A model generated the notes under the pieces. That model was not told where the DNA came from. It made no database searches and saw nothing but the letters and a program-made list of their open reading frames with translations. A stretch of DNA of 64,000 nucleotides, from NCBI RefSeq assembly GCF_964355755.1, contig NC_092678.1, positions 3,878,922 to 3,942,921 of the forward strand, in the 5' to 3' direction. The first letter of the stretch is position 1; each line of letters starts with the position of its first letter. The stretch is from Antedon mediterranea (taxonomy: Eukaryota > Echinodermata > Crinoidea > Comatulida > Antedonidae). A program made the position numbers and the translations under genes. Of the stretch, positions 49,631 through 62,179 are shown piece by piece.

Positions 49631-51304
49631 TCAAGAAGTTTCTATGCCAAGTCTTTCATCTTGTTTAACACTATCTTCATGTTTTTGTCGGTGTCTCTGT
49701 TCATGCGTTACGTTTGCAATATCTGCAACATTTTCAATAGTGTTCTCTAACTTTGTATTCACTTCATGTTCATAAGTAACAGACTGCTGTATATTCTCTG
49801 TTGAACCACTTTCTACTGGTGAGCTAGGTTCTGCTGTTGAACCACTTTCTACTGGTGAGCTAGGTTCTGCTGTTGAACCACTTTCTACTGGTGAACTAGT
49901 TTCTACCGCTGTAGGCGGTGAGTTCAAATTAGGTCTATTTTGAGACTCAGTTGATGCTGGTTCAGTCCTCCCACCCGTTTCATTCACAAAAACATCATCA
50001 CCATATTTTTCATTTACTTCTTCTATAATACAATCTTTGGTATCCATATTTTGTTCAGGAAAATCAGAAGACTTTTGAGATTTTGATCCGCGGCGGAAAG
50101 AGAATCTCCTTTTTTTACCAAATATAACAATTTCATACATAGGAGGTGGCGATCTTGGTTCGCCCTCATCAATTGAGTTCGTACGACTGCCTAGTTTGAA
50201 ACTACTAAAACGACGTCCTCTACCAGTACTCACAACGTCTGCGTATTCTGGAGGGAAGTCATTTCGAGCTAGCACTGAGCTTTCATCAAATGAATTACCA
50301 CGTGCCTCTGCAAAAAAAAAACACCAGTTTTTAAACATTCTTTTTCTATTTATTACATTGCGAAATATGCTAATTAGATAATAAGTAAGAATTACCATAT
50401 AATTCATACAGCCTATTCAGAATACTTTTTAATCTATAGAGGGCCCACCATTAATATATGATTGTATCAGAGTAATGCAAAAAGAGGGCGCACTTACAAC
50501 TTTTTCACAGAAAGGTATCTGCTTTATCAGAAATTATCTGATTTGTCAATATATAATACCAAGATAATATGCCCACTAAAGAAGATTTATTCAAAATGCT
50601 GTGTTTGTTATACTTACCAACACTAACTAATCTTGTTAATCGAGATTCACCATTAGTACCTTGTGGTCCACGTATGTGTGCTGCAAAGGCCATGCATGTT
50701 AATAGTAACAGGAATACAATACATATTACTGCTCCAGCAATTGCTCCAATTGTTGAGTACCCATTGTACCCTAATAAAAATTAAATAATAACATTTTAAA
50801 AATATTGTAATTTTGAAGTTGATGACTGTTATAGCACCCACAGTGAATTCTAAATTTTATAGTAATCGCCTTTTTAAACTGCCATGTTGTATATGATTCG
50901 TGCCTCCATTATTATCCTAATTACCTTAGGGCTAAAAGGTATTAGGAAATTAATTTCAATGTTGTAAACAATACTAATTACTATCACATTTCTAAACATA
51001 TTTTTAAAATGATGTTTACAAAACCAATTTCAATATCGTAAACAAATTTCGAAAAGACAAAGAAGTACTATCTGTAATGAATATAAAAGATCTCGGAGCT
51101 ATGAAAAGAAAATTTTTTTGCCAATGTATACAGTATAAAGAACACTAAATTACTGTAAAAATTAGGATTACACACCTATATTCTGGCAATTCTCTCCATA
51201 ATATCCTGGCAAACAAGCGCATGATCCATCAGCATTGCAAACGCCATTGTGTAAACATACTGTAGTACATGCAACCACTGTTGTAGTAATCTCTTGTAAA
51301 AAGT
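49631..51304 (-). CDS. EGF transmembrane protein, double PY tail (gene B, 5' partial)
   Basis: Three phase 1 exons were found: 51176-51304 (EGF), 50618-50770 (membrane), 49631-50307 (tail, stop at 49631-49633). The EGF module has cysteine spacing 3-5-4-1-8, as in gene A. The helix TIGAIAGAVICIVFLLLL is followed by HIRGPQ, matching YIRGPQ of gene A, and both exons end in SVG. The tail starts GNSFDES..NDFPPEYADVV (gene A: CSSFDEA..SDLPPCYLEVV) and has a second motif SPPPMYEIV, then a basic Arg/Ser stretch. Three tandem copies of SSPVESGSTAEP (12 residues) lie in the middle of the tail. It is probably a type I membrane adaptor for WW-domain proteins. Upstream exons were not found on the minus strand up to gene C: no LDLa-like exon was seen, so the ectodomain may be shorter than in gene A. 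Confidence 0.85.
49799..49905 (-). repeat. 36-bp coding tandem repeat in gene B tail
   Basis: Three copies of a 36-base unit encode SSPVESGSTAEP; the third is partial. The nucleotide copies are almost identical, which suggests recent expansion. The period of 36 keeps the frame. Confidence 0.9.
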
Positions 51305-54300
51305 CTAAAAAATATAACAGAATTATAGAAAAATTTATAAGTCGAAAATTTGTACGGTATATAAGGTATGTTGGATTTTCTTGCAATTTCTGAAAAAAAA
51401 GGTAATTTACATTGGTACGGTATGTCATGCAGAAGATAAATATAATAGTCATCTGTGTGTGTGGATATTCTTTTAATTGAGCAATGTTGGCCTGAAACGT
51501 TGCCCTGAAACGTTGCCATATAATAATAAGAGCCTACCACTACCAGTAAAATATAACCATTACTTATCACATGGTTAGTATTTCATCATTATCAAGTTAT
51601 ATTCTTGATCTGTTTTCGTTATTGATATATTTGTAGTTTTTGATGCAAAGAGATAGAAAACCCCCTGAAACACTATTTGGAACTGAAAATTCCTTCTTTG
51701 GCCGAATTTGTAACGTTTGTTTTCAATCAATTGTATGGTTTTTTTAGATTCTTTACAGAAAGCATTTGTACTGTAGTTGCAATTGACTTGTTTTGACGTT
51801 TTTCTTTGATGAAACATGTCAGCAATTAAAACATGTCTTCTAATAATTAATAACATGATATTTATTCCAAACAAGAAGAATACAATAAATGGAAAAATGA
51901 GAAACCATAAATTTCAAGTGAGTCTAATCAGGAAGTATTTTATCATACAAATGGAAGATATATAATAAAATTTTGAAAAATTGTTCACATCGAAAATAAT
52001 TCATAAATTTCCATTAACTAAAAAAGAAAAATATAATAATAAAGGAGGAAATAAAATACTGTATCTGTTTGCCTTGATTAATATTTTGTTAATCATAAAA
52101 TAAATAATTTAATACAAATTTTTTTTTGGTGTCCCAGCGAAATGTGTACACTACTTTATGAGTTGCATGACATTTTCTAGTACTGGAATGATCTTAAAAA
52201 ATCAAAACAAAACAAAAACTAACCACTCATTATAAAAGATGATCTGATATTTCTGGATTAGACTTCCGTCCACTTTTTGTTTTAAGTGAAAACTTGATAA
52301 ATGTTCAACGTTGATATTTATTTAATAGATAAACTATTAAATTTTGATTGTTGTTCTGCCATCTGTTTTTTGAAAAAGCAAGCTGCAGTTAAAAGAAAAG
52401 AAACACATTTTGTAAGTAATAAACATTTTAAAGAAAATAGACAAGGTGTTTTGTCTCAAAATCAACAGAAAAACATGTATGATGAATCAGAGCGGAAAAA
52501 GATATATCATGGGATGACAAAGATAGATCAGAGAATGAAAAAGATGGATCAGTATAAATCAAACTTGTTTACTACATGATGCACATCAGTGTAAATGTTT
52601 TCAAAAAATTAATCATATGAAAGCTTCCATGGGATATCAGGGTCAGATTAATAATATTATTGAGCATGTGCAGAAGCATGATGCTCTATTTCAGAGTCTA
52701 TTGATATATATATACAGTAAAGTACATTTTCAATAAAAGTAAAAAACAATGTTTGCATGCTTCCAATATCAAGAAGGCCCCGGGCAGCACTTTTAATAGC
52801 AAGTACTTTGATATCGGATTCATTCATTTATGCAGGTTGATGATGACTCGAGTACACCCCTGAGACTAATTGAGGCTATGCATAACATTATTATTGTACT
52901 AATTATAATACAAGTCATTAAGATGCCATTTTAATGACAAAAAAAATATTAAATCATTGTTTCCAGAAAATATAAAATAACGATGATTACTAACTCAAAT
53001 TTTCTAATTTTTATAGAAATATTTCTATACTATAAGTATTATACTGTTACTAAACATTTACTATACAGTATTTTATACATTATCATTAATTAATTTAACA
53101 AAGTACAATACACAATACAAACGTCATGGCTGAACATTTAAATGTTGTAATTTGTTGAAGACAATAGAAAAAAGAAAGGAAGGGGAAATTACTACTCTAA
53201 GTATCTAAGAGATATTAAATACAGTATTTATAGGATATACCACACACAACATAGGATATAAAGACTTAAAAAAAGGAAAGTGAGGATTTGAATCTCATAT
53301 TTATGTACTGTGAAGTTTGTGACATCCTATTTGTAAATATTACATCCTGTGTGAAAAAACAAACGGTAACAGTGAGTACTAAGTAAGTGACTAGTGGTGT
53401 TCTATCACATTGGAGGTAAAAAGTGTTGTCCAGTGCTAGTGGTAGGACATCTACATGAGTGAGTAAGGGGGATGGGTGGGGGATCTTTCGAAATTTAGCA
53501 ATTTTCTTTTTACTATCTTTTTTTCCCCTATTTACATTCAAATTGTTTGGTTTTGCTATTCCCATCTGGCACATACTGTACACTCAAGTGGGTATGATTT
53601 TGCTTAAACCAATCACAATGCAAGTCTACAGTAAATATGCTATAAACTCAACACTCCTTGCAATAAAAGGTTTACGTCTACAGTTTTACATACTGCATGC
53701 ATAATATTATTTGCTGCATGAGGTTTAACAAATATTTGATGTTTTGTTATCAATTTGAATAATGGATATGTTTATATAAACTTATACCTTTAACTGAGGA
53801 AGTAAGTGATTTGTGTTGAACTTGATTCCTAGAACAGACATGTTTACTGCAGCATCAATGTATGCATAAAATATACAACTAGCTATGTTTACACATTCAT
53901 TTCCCCATCAGAGTTAAATTGCAGTCATTTTCAAACATACAGTAGGAGCAGCCTATGGTATTTGGTGTCAAACATATATTTTAATGTAACATATATGATC
54001 ATTTTTTGTTTAATATCATTTACAAAAACATGCTATTATTAATGCTTGTATAGCTATATTCATGTTGTGTGAATAAAATGTTATACTACACACAGGTATA
54101 CTATTATTACAGTAGCATTGATGTTTACCAGTGTTTGGTAACATATTGCATATACTGGATACTACAGTATGTAACAGTAGTAGTCACCAGGTTGGTTAGT
54201 GGTGTTGGGTGTCATACTGAACACTATTTTCAAAATACTATATTATTTCTCAACCTTTGGTCTCTTATTTCTACCTCCATGGCTGTCACAGTTTCATTAA

Positions 54301-55890
54301 CTTGCTAAAAACAAAAAACATGAACAGCTTTATCTCCATGGGAGAGAACGCATAGATTTATCTGTCAAGTAACTGCTAACTCCATATCAATATTGTTGAT
54401 TGTGTTTGATAGCTACACTACACAAATAATGGAGAATCTTCCTGGTTGGAGAATAACAAATCAAAGTCACACAAAATATTTTATTTCAATTTTTAAAAAA
54501 TTCTTCAGGATCGCACAGGCCATTTAACATGCAAGTTAAATTAAAAAACTCCAAATCTTATCTTTGTAAACAATATGGAGAAAACAATGTATACAACTTT
54601 TGTTTTAATTACTCTATATAATATTTGTAAAATTTAATTAAACAGGAAAATCTGTGCAATATCATATCTACAGTAGACTAGGTAATATAATGGATAAACC
54701 AGTTCCATAACATTTGGATAAAACTCCTTCTATCTATGTAGACGAAGATTCAATAGTAGTTTTGTCTGGTAATTTACATGAAAGAAATAAAATTGAAACT
54801 GATATCAATCCATCGGTGCCTTTCAAAGGTAAATTAACATGGATTGATGGATGTGTACTGCAAACATCATAATCACATACTTATTAAAAACTAATGGCTA
54901 AAAGCTGTTGTAATAATGTTCATGTATATAATACATCAAACTGTAATTATGGATATTGTCTGTGGTTACTTTTGTAAAATGTCCATAAAGATGTCTATAA
55001 ATTCAATTAAAATACAATTAAAAACAAAATTTTAATCTTTAATCAGTACAGTACAAAAAAAATGTCCTCATTATAATAACTTTATTTGAAATTACCAACT
55101 TTAGCAGGAGTTCATAATATAAAACCATAACAAAATACAATAATGTTTTAATATTACGTTGTTCTCAGCTTCATATTTTGCCCAATTTTGATGTAAATGG
55201 AATTAAAAAAAATATAATATTTGAAAGGTTTTTGTTGTGGTTTGTACTTAGTTCCTGTTGAATTTAAAAAGATTGAATCGAAAATTCTGAGAACAGATCC
55301 TTGTAAGAGATTTAGTGCAAAGTTTACAGGAATTAGAATACTTTGTCTTGCCTATATCTCTTTTTCCTGTTCTTTAACAAAAGTATGAACAGTAACAATG
55401 GAGTCTGTAATCAAACTAAAGGAGCAAATGTTCCTGATTTAATAGCAAAGTGTAAACAAAACAAACAATTGATTCATTATATATTTCTTATAAATAGACC
55501 ATGCATAATAATATTTTTACTGTAGTAAACTCTTAAAAAAAACAAAATTAAAGATTTGAACAACAAAACAGTTTAGGAAGCAAAAGTGGCCCTCCAATGC
55601 TGGTGGCCTTTTATATTTTGTTAAAAGCTTTTTTAAAAATATATTTTAATGCCTGTTGTTTTCTTTGGGCCCTTCTCAGAGGTCCTCAGGACGCTCAGGC
55701 CTATGCAAGTTTATCCATGTAAACAAGGTATGGCATAGACATAGAAGTGTTAGAAATGGACGGCCATCATTGGCTACTTACCTTCGATCAAACACACTCT
55801 TTTTTATTTCCTACAAACCTGTAGACTATATAAATATGCAGTAATGAGTCTATGATATTAACATTAAACTCTATACAAATAAACAAACCT
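51305..55890. other. Upstream intron or flank of gene B
   Basis: No convincing exon found on either strand. A well-formed minus-strand acceptor (TTTGTTTTTTCACACAG near 53346) leads into a frame without a clear donor. Otherwise AT-rich, with no recognised element. Confidence 0.35.
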
Positions 55891-56752
55891 CTCACCTACG
55901 TACTAAACGAGAAATGACTACTGTTCACGACGTCACAAATTTTAATCCATTCATAGCTTGTTGATTATAGCCATTTACTATACAAAAAAATCAGGGTCAA
56001 GTGAACAAGGTTGAGGTCAATGACAATAGGCTATCTATCATTCATATGAATATTATAAGGAATTTTTAATAGTATATAATTCTTTGTCACTACCTAACTA
56101 CTGTAACTGGGGTAAGTTTACCTTCTAATTTCATTTGTGCTGACTTGAATCCTAAAAACAATGACTGTGCTATATCCTCAAATGACATATTGCGATTGAT
56201 CAAAGAAAGGTCATCCCAAACAAATCAAATTAATTCATTTATTTTGTAGGCTTTGATCAGAAAACGATCTGTCTATTGATACATAAAATTAAAACGGCAT
56301 CCTATTCAAATTTATTTTAAAGCATAGGATTTACATAGTATCTAATGGATAGACAATTGTATTTACATCTACTTAATTTGTCTATTAACAAAATACACGC
56401 TGTCCTATTATAATTTAATAACACAATATGTTCTTATATTGATCGATATATTCACAACAGTAGCAGCATATAAATCATTTTAGTAATCATTTATCCATTA
56501 GAGAAGCTCTTGATGTGAAAAAAAGAATGGTTGGTGCATTAACTCATTTGACAATATGAAAAGACGTTGAGTTTCTTTCGGAAATAGATCATTTCTTTGA
56601 AGGATTCTACTCAGTTTGGAGGATGAGACTATTAGTACAGTATCCCAAAAAATCCAGTGCGAGTGCTTTTACCCGGCAAAACTTACACTTATTCTTTCTG
56701 AAGTCTTACCTTGACTGCACGGTAAATCTCACAGAGCAAAGAAAGTCCATTA

Positions 56753-56807
56753 AAACTCACAGAGCCAAAAACATCTGTGTCATGGATTTTCTTGGCTCTG
56801 TGAGTTT
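56753..56807. repeat. 16-bp perfect inverted repeat, 23-base loop
   Basis: AAACTCACAGAGCCAA (56753-56768) pairs with TTGGCTCTGTGAGTTT (56792-56807). A third partial copy, AATCTCACAGAG, lies at 56725-56736. The size is in the range of a small hairpin RNA, but a young foldback element is as likely. Confidence 0.6.
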
Positions 56808-58138
56808 ACCACACTCAAGATGTGCTGACAGTGGTAAGATATCCCCTTCCTGAGGAGTTGGTAAAATACTGTTACAAATTAGTCCAATTCGATTTTCGCA
56901 TAAGACATAACGCAATCACAACCAACAACAACTTGGTGATGATCCGCTACTAGTGATTGATTAATTAATTGTGTGAAGGTCTTGTATTGGGATGTGCTCA
57001 TCCTTTTAATTTACATTATGTTTTTTGTTACAGTATAGTATCTAGTATAAAGAAGAAAAATGGAAACTGTATCCTAGTAGAAACCAAGCCCAATCATCCA
57101 CCCCTTCACGGTAAAATGGTAGAATATTTTTACCCGTCAGTACTCTACTGTATCTTCTTTTTTCAAGGCCAATGAACATATTTTACTATTAAATATTTCA
57201 ACTGTTCATCTTTAAATCAAGTACTGACTGAATACTTGATTCCTCCCTGATGTAATTATGAATGAGCAGATTGAATTATTTGTCCATTAGTTTGTTTGCT
57301 ACAGTATACCAAACTTAATGATCGATGACTATCTCATGTGACCAATTAGGTTTATAAGAAGTCTACAGGCTTACAGTAATTTCGATAAAATCTATTAAAG
57401 CACGCAAAAATAGACTAGAGTACACTTACTCTCGTTATAATATTATTCTGTTAATAGTAGTAGGAGGCACACAAATATTTTAAAATAATTAATATTTTAT
57501 TGTAAGAAAGCAGAAAAAACCTGAATCTGTCTCGGTGATAATATTAGAATGAAAAATATGTAAAGATTAGTATGCCTGCGAGACTGAAAATTCACCTAAT
57601 TTTATAATACGACACATGTTCACGTAGCTTATGAAACCTCAAATGCGATCTGATTTGCATGTCATAACTAATTATTCAAAAATTACAATTGACAAACAAA
57701 ACCTAATTAGGTAATACTGCACTATGCACATATTTGTAGATTTTAACTCTAATGCATCGTTCATACATGAAAGTATATGTAAAATAGGCTAATTGTAAGC
57801 TTATTAACTTTATAAAAAAAAATAGTTGAGATTGAAAACTTTCTCGGACTACTCACAAAACTCATCCTGAACAAACATATGGTCAATAAAATAATGAACA
57901 TATCTATAATACTGTACCAGCAAGTTCTAAATGATGGCCTTGTTTTTCAATGTTAGAGTTAAACAGTATATATTATACGGGAGTGTCTTAATGCCAAATA
58001 ACCTCTGAAACCCAATATCATTATAATCAAAGAATATCGTTTTTAAATTAATTAATCAATTACTGTAATTAAATAAAATTTCAGTATATCACCAGGCGGT
58101 TTAGAATTTCTTCTAATGCTAATAAATATTTATATATA

Positions 58139-58201
58139 TATACAGTATATACAGCAGTATATACAGTAGTATATACAGTAGTATATACAGTAGTATATAC
58201 T
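58139..58201. repeat. 12-bp tandem repeat
   Basis: About five copies of AGTATATACAGT, in a TA-rich surrounding that begins with (TA)n at 58132. Non-coding. Confidence 0.9.
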
Positions 58202-59860
58202 GAATCAGAAGAATGAACAAAACAATTGTTCCTGTAACTATCGTGGTTGATACTGAATGATCCCAATGGTAATAAGCTTTTTGGGATATCCTGGAAAATC
58301 ATAAATTATAAACGCATTTATTTGTAATGTCAGTAATTTATGTTATCACTTTGTATGCACTTTGTTTTCCTGCAGTAATAAATTCAAATCAAATCAACTT
58401 GTAACAATGTGGATTCACTTTGGTATGATACTCTAGCTGTTAGTATTGAAGCCTGGCTTTTTTGCACTCCTTCTCTTTCTAAATGCAGCAGATAAATGCA
58501 CTTGAACACCTTCTTAGTCCCACAAAACAAAGTGTGAACTACTGCACAGTGCGTTAGCATTATGTTGAGTTTCCAATGATGAAAATTCTTTGGTGATTCT
58601 TACACATCCATTCAAGTCCCATAGATGTCAAAGATATCTCCGTATAGTCATAGTATTTTTACCATCTGCTTTCATGAGGCTTTTTTTTAGATTCACTATA
58701 AACAAATTACTTATCTTATGCTAATTTTATTTTAAAAAATAGATTTTGCAATTTAACTACCGGTACTATATTATGTAAATGACTGTCATTTATCTTTTAT
58801 TTTGGATACATTTTTAAAAGGTATTAAATACTCATGAATATTAAACTTACTAATTTTGTATTTAAAGTCGGATAGGATAAAAAATGGGATTATATGTTTA
58901 ATTGAGCATTTGATTTAAAACAACCACAATCTCATAAGAGAAGATGATTTGTTACCTGGTAACACAAATTGGAACATTTTATATTATATTAAACTGTACA
59001 TATTTTATTATGTCCATATTGGGTACAAAAGTATAACATTTACTATTATCTGTATTATATGCATTTAGCTGTAATGCAAAGGATTTTATAAACATACTGT
59101 AAGAATATTTATATGAGAAAAAGATTCATTGCATGTGACAGGATTTGAACTCAGGAAACTGTTTTGTAGACAAGACCAAAATCATCACCTGTATGCCATC
59201 AATTGCAATACTTTGAAACAAATCTTGCTCATGGCATTGTTAAATCTTTTAAATACTTAAGCCTAAACCGTCATATTATGTAGGCCTATATGTCAAAGTC
59301 TAATTAATATTTAATGACATTAATCAATGCTAACAACAAAAGATCCTGTAGTATTTTAGAATTGGTGTTTTATTCAAGTATAATGACACTTAAAGCATCA
59401 GAAATAAAACGTCTTTGTCCTTTAAAAATAATTATGCAGATTAAAATATTCGATGGAAAGACAGAATTGTGGGGAATAAAATTTAAGGAGATGTAATCAA
59501 ACAAAAAGCATCAGAAATAATAACAAAAATTATTGATAAAACTATTCCATTTGTTGTATACAGTATTCACATATTGACATTCAAGAATTCCCCATCCCCC
59601 ATTATTGTTAGCATTCTGTCCAATGATTGGTCAGTTGGGTGGAACAGCTACAACACAATTATATTAATACATTACAACGAGGGTCAGGAACCTACTTACC
59701 TTGTTGTTTCGGTGTATAAAATGAAATACAGTAGTCAGATTCGGCAACAAAAAATAAAACGATTTAGCCTATTGCTAGTTTTTAACAACCAACATCTTTT
59801 AAACAGAAAGCGACATATCAAAAACGTGTGAAATACTACACCCGACTATTTGTTACTTAC

Positions 59861-60149
59861 CACTGATGGGTACGTGTTTTTAGTAACGAATCTTAAATCA
59901 ACCAGAACAGGTCGTCGCTGCCAAATAACAAGAAAGATTTGGACCATCATTTTTTTTAAAAACACAGTTGTAGTTCAGAAACGTGTAAAATGACCCATAA
60001 AATATCTTACCTGCAAGTTCTTTTTATCATAAACCCTTTATCTTACTCAATCATTTAGAAAATTAGCAAACAAAAATAACAACAGACCTCACCTCGCTAT
60101 CTCCAAAATCCGTTATGAGATTACCTGATGAGTTATCGTTACGCTTCAT
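59861..60149 (-). CDS. Candidate orphan 5' exons of an unidentified gene
   Basis: Two compatible exons on the minus strand. 60093-60149 starts with ATG and can end at GCGAG|GTGAGG in phase 0, or earlier at CATCAG|GTAATC (60125) in phase 1. 59861-59917 has a good acceptor (TTGTTATTTGGCAG) and a strong donor (CAGTG|GTAAGT), open in phase 0. Together they read about 38 residues with no known domain (it includes PVLVDLRFVTKNTYPS). Upstream of the ATG are a CRE (60204-60211) and an ETS-like ACCGGATGT (about 60188), fitting a promoter. These may be the start of gene B, 8.8 kb away, or a separate gene. A further possible phase 0 exon at 59700-59768 has a weak acceptor. Low confidence. Confidence 0.25.
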
Positions 60150-60260
60150 TGATTCACTGCCGTCAATATTAGCATATAAAACACATCCGGTATTATATCA
60201 TAATGACGTCATGATGACTATTTAAATATTGGTTGATGATATCCGATTTAGACAGTGATA
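60150..60260 (-). promoter_or_regulatory. Possible promoter with CRE and ETS-like site
   Basis: Read on the minus strand, TGACGTCA (60204-60211) is followed by ACCGGATGTG (near 60182-60191) about 35-60 bases before a possible start codon at 60149. Both are common in TATA-less animal promoters. The transcription unit it would drive is not established. Confidence 0.35.
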
Positions 60261-60673
60261 AAGCAAAAATATTTATTTATTTGTTTATATATTTTATCAG
60301 ATGCAATGTTTACTGAAAGTTTAATATTTATTTCAAAATATATTACACGCACTTTAATTATTGCAAATTAGTATAGGCCCAATATACTTAGTACAAATTA
60401 GTATAGGCAAAATACTGCACGGTATTGTCTAAAAAAAGTGGCCCTTAAGCCTAAAAAAACATGAAAAGCAAATATTAAGGTTGGAAAATTGGCCTGTGTA
60501 TTACAATATTTCTGAAAATGGTATGCAAAGCAAGATACTTATTTACCAACACTTATTGACTACTATATGATCATGCTTATTGCTATAAAAGTTGGCAACT
60601 TTAGCAAAAATGGTGAAATTAATGTTATGAATGTTTTCAACAAGTAACTTAATTTTAAACAATGAGGTGAAGA

Positions 60674-61910
60674 TCATACATGTTCTTCAGTCATTGAACT
60701 TATACTCAGTTCTGGAGGTTGGGTGCCATTGTCTTGACTTTTTCGCTTAAAACTTTGTGTGAACCATCTCAAATGTTTACTTAGCCGATTTCTCATAACA
60801 ATAGCGTACGAAGGAGGGGGAACGTCTGGTGTCGTAGGCCTACTGTTTTCCATTGATGCGATTGTCTGATTGACAATGATATCATGGTTGCTGCCCTCTG
60901 ATGGCATATCAGTTGCAGTTTGATAATCTGGAGGGGTTTCAATTGCAGCTATAGCGGTTGATCGGTTGTAAATTGATTCTTGTCGTCTGGTGGTTTCTAA
61001 AAATAAATTGATAGGCGTCATGTTTTATGTAAATGTGCTAAGATGACGACAATTTATATCTGAGGCACCACTATTTAGTATTAATGTTTTAAATAAAATA
61101 AGAAACCAACAATTCAAAACATTATGCCTAATATATTCGTTTAAACGATTTTCTGCAAGACTTTTATACAATATTTATATTATCGATGCACTTACCGACA
61201 GATTTTACCTTGATACAATATCCATTTTCTCTATATTTCTTAATTAGCTTGAAAACTAAGAAAACGATTATGAAGAATAAGACAACCATGATACTGAAAC
61301 TGACGCCCTCAAACAAAACTAAAAAAGAAACAATGATAATAACACTTGGCATCTGCAGCACCATTGATGCCTTCGACATCAGAATCATTATCAACTTATC
61401 AAGAGGCAACTGACTCTTTGAATTATAGTTATTGTTTTGCTTTAGTTGCCCCTGACCATTGTGCTTTGTTTCTGTTCTGTTCTGTATCTGCATTGGTCGA
61501 ATAAATACATGAAATGAAACTTGGTACACCATCATATAAACAACAATCTATCCTCATTAGCTGGTTATTCATAATAATCATTTCGGGCCTATGGCATCAC
61601 ACCCACGTCATCATTATCATCACTGGATAATAGCATCATCCTCGTTTGTAGTTTCATCTTTCGACAACATACTTACATACATGGCATATAATTGATTTTA
61701 AATAAAATACAACATGTAAACTGAAGAAAACGACCAATTAAACAAGAAAAGAAAACTCTTACGGCTACCATTATCCATTGTTGGAGCCTCTGTACTTGGC
61801 ATTGTGTGTGGTTTGTGCATGACAATTATTCTGCTGTCGAGTGAAATTATAAAACTTGAATCTGAGGAGGAAACAGTGATAAGCACGTTTGTAAAAGCTG
61901 ATGAAGCCAT
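60674..61910 (-). CDS. Short transmembrane protein, double PY tail (gene C)
   Basis: Three exons: 61763-61910, 61196-61318, 60674-60996; 197 residues if it starts at the ATG at 61908-61910. No CUB, LDLa or EGF module is present; the ectodomain is about 50 residues, Ser/Thr-rich. Residues 55-75 are the membrane helix (SIMVVLFFIIVFLVF), followed by a basic segment ending KSVG, like the SVG exon ends of genes A and B. The tail has TPPDY (111-115) and VPPPSYAIV (149-157), then a basic stretch, aligned with gene B (SPPPMYEIV). There is no obvious signal peptide, so it may insert by its helix alone. Alternatively, a strong internal acceptor (TTTCCTCCTCAG, exon from 61861, phase 1) suggests an upstream exon with a signal peptide that I could not find. 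Function inferred from the PY motifs: adaptor for WW-domain proteins. Confidence 0.75.
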
Positions 61911-61977
61911 CACCAATTAATATTTCGGGACTACACTTTATCAACCACTAATACTAAACTTTCTCTCTCTTACTGTA

Positions 61978-62009
61978 GATCTGGTACTGGTACTGGTACT
62001 GGTACTGGT
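61978..62009 (+). repeat. (GGTACT)n microsatellite
   Basis: Four to five copies of the hexamer CTGGTA, upstream of the first known exon of gene C. Confidence 0.9.
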
Positions 62010-62179
62010 TCAAATAACCGTCTCACAGAGACATCTGGTAGCCATTGACTTGAAGTTGGCATTTGGATGTGTTACTTTTAAATGTAGGCCTACAGTATGA
62101 GAGTGACTACTACCAAATTACACAGTCACAAAACAACTTATAAAACAGTTCATATATACAGTTAAAACATTGCTGGGAA

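Larger units (their letters stand above)
55891..59699. other. Non-coding stretch between genes B and C
   Basis: Good minus-strand donor words occur at 55893 (GTAG|GTGAGA), near 55787 (GAAG|GTAAGT) and near 56710 (CAAG|GTAAGA), but no set of exons in one consistent frame could be built. A foldback lies at 56753-56807 and a 12-bp satellite at 58140-58201. It may hold 5' UTR exons of gene B. Confidence 0.35.

Noticed and set aside
52140-52330. Minus-strand frame reading VDGSLIQKYQIIFYNE, followed by GTTAGT
   Set aside because: Attractive as an upstream exon of gene B, but no good acceptor precedes it and its end phase does not fit the EGF exon at 51304.
53266-53583. 105-codon minus-strand frame with a hydrophobic stretch and internal acceptor
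   Set aside because: No start context, no donor in a usable position, and no similarity to the cluster genes.
61590-61665. Asp-rich minus-strand frame starting MLSKDETTNEDDA, checked as a possible LDLa remnant
   Set aside because: It has no cysteine pattern and closes after 16 codons; it lies in an intron of gene C.
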